In this document: one piece after another, positions 59,651 to 64,000 of the stretch
Position numbering within the stretch: the stretch's first letter is position 1
Layout: every line of letters begins with the position of its first letter
Assembly (NCBI GenBank): GCA_964006375.1
Contig: OZ023268.1
Span: forward strand, 85,307,858-85,371,857
Reading direction: 5' to 3'
Source of the DNA: Tillus elongatus
Taxonomy: Eukaryota; Arthropoda; Insecta; Coleoptera; Cleridae
Length of the DNA stretch: 64,000 bases
The notes under the pieces: model-generated
Seen by the model: only the letters and a program-made list of their open reading frames with translations
Databases searched by the model: none
What the model was told of the DNA's origin: nothing
Program-made: the position numbers and the translations under genes

Positions 59651-60060
59651 ATTGTGCCATCTTGCTGGAATTAATATTCCTCTCTAGCTTCTCCAATTTC
59701 TGACAAGAAACAGTTATGAAATATTTGTTAATATCTGTTGGTCGTTAGAGTTATTGTTTGGACATTCTCCTCAAAAAACATTAGGCCCGATTAGCCATGA
59801 TGATGAAATCGCACACCAAACCGTGACTTTTGCAGAATGTAAAATTTTTTCATTAATTTTGCAAGGAATCTCCATCGCCCAGTACCCACAATTGTTCGAG
59901 TCTCCAGTGAGATAAAAATGAGGTCTCGTCGCTCATGAGTAAGCGGTATTCCAAGTGTGTAATATAATTTTCGAGTCGTAAAATTGTTGGCAAAAATCAA
60001 TTCGATGTTACTTAACTTGATCTGTTAATCTTTGAACGATTGCAAACCTGTAGCGATCTA
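59651..60060 (-). pseudogene. Mariner-like transposase middle fragment
   Basis: Minus-strand text across frames: YRLLMSDETSFLSHW (first Asp in SDE), LEQLWVLGDGD, HGLVCDFIIMANRA, FFEENVQTITLTTNRY and [20 protein letters not shown]. These match the stretch from the first catalytic Asp to just before QQDG in mariner-type transposases. Four or more shifts. No ends found. Confidence 0.55.
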
Positions 60061-60669
60061 GAGACGATATTATTCCATAATGAAAATTCACTAAAATGCC
60101 ACTCGATTTACTCCACCATTTTTTTATATGGTGTGGGGGTTTATCGTAGTTGGCTAAAGCGTAACACATTTTGGAATTAATACATTTATGTCGTTATTTT
60201 TAGTAATATTCGGCCCTGCTGTTCACAGTGGTCCTTACAATTTATATTACCTTCTTAATTGTTTTTTTTATATTTTCTACCTTATTTACTGGTTATTTTC
60301 CCTGCTCTACCTTTATTTTAGCGTTTTAAATTATGAATTAGTTTCTTTGTTAATAATTATTTAGTTGTCTTTTTAACTTATGTATATTGATATTTTAGTT
60401 TTGTTTCTTTCTTTTGTTTATTTTTTTACTACCCTTTTTTGTATACACATTTTTTTTTTCATTTGTTATATGAAAACCATTTTTTAAATCCCTATTTAAA
60501 AAAAATCATACAGTAGAGAAATATTTCTAATCAAAGTTGTAGTAGTGTACTGAATTCTCAACAAATTTGAATGCAAGCTTCTTATTTCATCTATTTTGAG
60601 AATAAACATTAAGGCATTACCCAATGTGCTACTTTGCTGGATTTCCCCATTATTTTTCTTGACATATTA
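60061..60669. other. Noncoding, T-rich
   Basis: Long T-rich stretches at 60240-60450; no gene. Confidence 0.45.
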
Positions 60670-60755
60670 GCCAGCACAAAAAAAATTGCTAATAGAGAGG
60701 TCGCAACTTTTAAGCTCTCAAAATAATTCTCCAAATAAGCACTATTTTATAGGTT
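60670..60755 (+). repeat. Module B fragment
   Basis: AAAAAAAATTGCTAATAGAG, GAGGTCGCAACTTTT and CCAAATAAGCACTATTTTAT. Confidence 0.5.
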
Positions 60756-61099
60756 TATGTTTTCGTAATTGCCACTTATTAATTAAGCCAAACTGTTGTC
60801 AACATTTCTCGTTTAAAAAGAAATTCATTTTTCATTAATACAACATTTAAAATGGTTCTAAACCGAATTCTATAAGATGAAGATAAGTTACAAGAGTTGT
60901 GAAATGTTCTTGATGAAGTTAATGTGGAACGAAGCAAAATATGTTCGAAATTTTGGAAGTGACGGTTCAACAGAATATTGGATATTTTTTTGATTGGATT
61001 TAAATTATGTTTATGACAAACACAAGCCTCACTGTCCTATTTGTAATATATTGTGAAATTACATATAAACGAATAAATATATGCTATGAATGACATATA
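60756..61099. other. Noncoding
   Basis: No supported feature. Confidence 0.4.
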
Positions 61100-61245
61100 T
61101 ATTTACATATACATAAACCATCAAGTGGAATAAGGTCTGGAAGTCGTGAAGGTCAATTTTTCAGCCGACCATTCCATCGAATCCAATGATTTGAACAGTC
61201 ATCGTTGAACCACTGTCTATCTTGGACAGGTCACTCATATATCAG
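61100..61245 (-). pseudogene. Mariner-like transposase C-terminal scrap
   Basis: Minus strand: IRWNGRLKN, stop, PSRLPDLIPLDGLCI, a form of the W.GR..., W P.R.PDL.PLD box with the third catalytic Asp kept. Nothing else readable. Confidence 0.5.
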
Positions 61246-61587
61246 ATCCAAAAACTTATTCATAAGAATACTTAAAAAGTTATCTTTATTCAAGTTAGTT
61301 TAAAAGCAAAAAGGTCATATATTTTTTGATCAAATACTTTAACAGAACACTAAACTTCTTTGAATATTGTCGTTTTGAATTTATCACCCAGTTGAGATGT
61401 TATCTAGTATTAGATCAAAATTTGCCGATAATTAAAAATATAGTTTGTTTATTTAGTTGTTTAATGTATTTTCGTTGCGGAAAAATTTTTCTCAAACTAT
61501 AGCATTTCTAAGTTATATAGTAATCAATTTGCACGAATTTAACTGAAGTGATTATACGTTATCGGTTGGGAATAGATCGAGTTAAGG

Positions 61588-62020
<433 letters not shown>

Positions 62021-62894
62021 GGGGTGATTTTCAAAATAGGCTCACCGCAGTAACTTTTGGTGTGTTAGTATATGACATAAATCCAGATCGATTGACGTAT
62101 TCAGTTGTTTTCAGTCACTTCCGGTTTGACCTAAAATGTTTGAAACTTTTGATTTTTCAATTGGACCTACAATATTGTTTTACTTTATTTGATAATAAAT
62201 GACATTATGAATACAACTTTTGACATTTTTCCCTTAAAAAAATATTTTTTAAATTTCAATCTAAGGTGTCATGACTATGTTAAAATCATTATTTTTACTC
62301 AAGAAGCCATGGAAGAATATTTGATCATCTAATATTATTTGTCTCTTTTCCTGACGGATTAAAAGATCCCCAAATAGTATTTTTAATCCCAAACTCAATT
62401 TTTTCCATTGGAACGAGGGTGACTCATTACCATATTCAAGAAAAGCATTTTCTTTATTTAGTAATTATGGTTTTTTTTCTTTTGGCCTCAAATATTAATT
62501 TATCACGACAAAGAAACGAATGCTTTGTTCTCTTGTAGATTCCGCATTTTTTTGACATGATAATACGTCAATGTCTATATTTTCACAAATGTTTCATTAT
62601 TTTCATTAGGCTCGATACGCGTTTTCTGTTCTAATTTTGGAAAATGTTAGGATGGCAAGAACTCAAAGTTTAGATGTATTGTTTCGTAAAATCATTAAAA
62701 TGTGTTGTTTAATAAGTGTTATTTTTTTAAGCATACCTATCACAATTATGGCCAACGTGTTTTGACAGACTTTATTGCTAAATATCAACAAATTGTTATT
62801 TAAGGCCTACTTTTTAGAAATGCCATTAAGCTTATGGCAAATTCCAATCTTGTTGTCATAGGCGGTTTATAACGACAATTTAACTCGAAATGCC

Positions 62895-63042
62895 ATAAGT
62901 ACACTTGGAGAACCCAAATCACAACAACACATTTTAAAAGACCTGACGATCGTTTCACTAACCAAGTTAGCGTCATCAGAGGATGAAACATTCTTTTAAA
63001 ATGTGTTGTGGTGATTTGGGTTCTCCAAGTGTACTTATCAGT
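62895..63042. repeat. Foldback repeat with hammerhead-like core
   Basis: AAGTACACTTGGAGAACCCA at the left is inverted at 63010-63041, as is AACACATTTTAAAAG. It sits inside the long-inverted-repeat element and is related to 36427-37211. Confidence 0.78.
62940..62979 (-). other. Hammerhead-like motif
   Basis: Minus strand: CTGATGA, stem GCTAAC/GTTAGT with loop TTG, GAAAC, then GATCGTCAGGTC. Stem bases differ from 37124 in a compensating way. Confidence 0.4.
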
Positions 63043-63496
63043 GCTCATCACAGGTTCCAATCTTCACTTATCGAAATGCCATGTGTGTGGTACTAAATTA
63101 TTCGAAAAAAGTGATTTTTGCCGAATATGCTAATCAGCCACCCTCTTTCGATTTGAAAAAATTTAGTTGTAATTAAAATTTTGGGGATTTTTTAACCCGC
63201 CAGTAAAAGGGACAAATAACATTAGATGATCAAATCTATGGCTTCTTGAATAAGAAATGCTGGTTTTAACGTAGTCATGATACTCTAGATTGAAATTTAA
63301 AAAATATTCTTTTGGGCGAAAATGTCAAAAGTTGACGTATGAATTGTCATTGTATTCAGAATGTAATTTTCTATCAAATAAATTTAAAAAATACCGGAGG
63401 TCCAATTTAAAAATCAAAAGTTGCTGACGTTTCCGGTGAACCGAAAGTGACCGAAAACAACCAGATACGTCAATCAATCTGGATTTATGTCATATA

Positions 63497-64000
<504 letters not shown>

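Overview
The window looks like intergenic or repeat DNA from a large, AT-rich insect genome. A beetle is a reasonable guess, but nothing here proves the order. I found no conventional host gene. Nearly every protein-coding trace is a transposable element, most are broken, and several are nested. All family names are read from motifs only; no database was searched.

Layout. 1-3687: 3' part of an R1-clade-like non-LTR retrotransposon with an uninterrupted 967-residue ORF2, ending in poly-A against about 50 perfect GATATA units (3688-3984). 4812-6456: P-superfamily-like DNA element with a THAP exon and an 8-bp target duplication. 6755-7190: Penelope-like GIY-YIG relic. 7921-8195: MITE with 86-bp inverted arms. 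8207-10652: mariner-like element with 440-bp inverted repeats. 11450-12954: mariner relic split by a 494-bp hAT-like element. 13114-14312: intron-containing transposase-like gene with one stop. 15595-18010: pogo-like and mariner relics, the latter split by a 1141-bp hAT-like element. 21462-23140: second long-inverted-repeat mariner. 25041-26233: Penelope-like element between TA tracts. 26830-30450: mariner with a Tx1/L1-like LINE nested inside. 31222-32080: mariner relic. 33-41 kb: LINE fragments, including a 5'-truncated RTE (38222-39605). 42890-44262: RTE element with a TA tract inside its frame. 45644-45999: complete tRNA-derived SINE with a 13-bp duplication. 47-64 kb: more mariner and LINE relics and several dispersed repeats.

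Dispersed noncoding modules, named here for reference. A: contains GGCTTGGATAAGTTCGTTAG. B: about 130 bp ending in an AGTGAATTTT/AAAATTCACT hairpin, core AAATGAGCGCTAATTAGG. C: about 310 bp, bounded by inverted CGCAGCAAGTGCGTTATGG. X: contains GACTTATGGGCCACCCTGTG. Y: contains GTCTGTCTGTTAATAGGCGC. The modules recur in the fixed order B-(TA)n-A-X-C, in either orientation, so many of the roughly two dozen long TA tracts are internal parts of one repeat family rather than random microsatellites. Other TA tracts border TA-targeting DNA elements and the Penelope-like element.

The most unusual signals are the P-like THAP element, the R1-like/GATATA junction, the B-(TA)n-A-X-C family, six hammerhead-ribozyme-like CTGANGA/stem/GAAA motifs, and the TA expansion inside an RTE reading frame. 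Nothing here works as a host pathway. The genes act as retrotransposition machinery (endonuclease plus reverse transcriptase) or as transposases, and only the R1-like element looks recently active.
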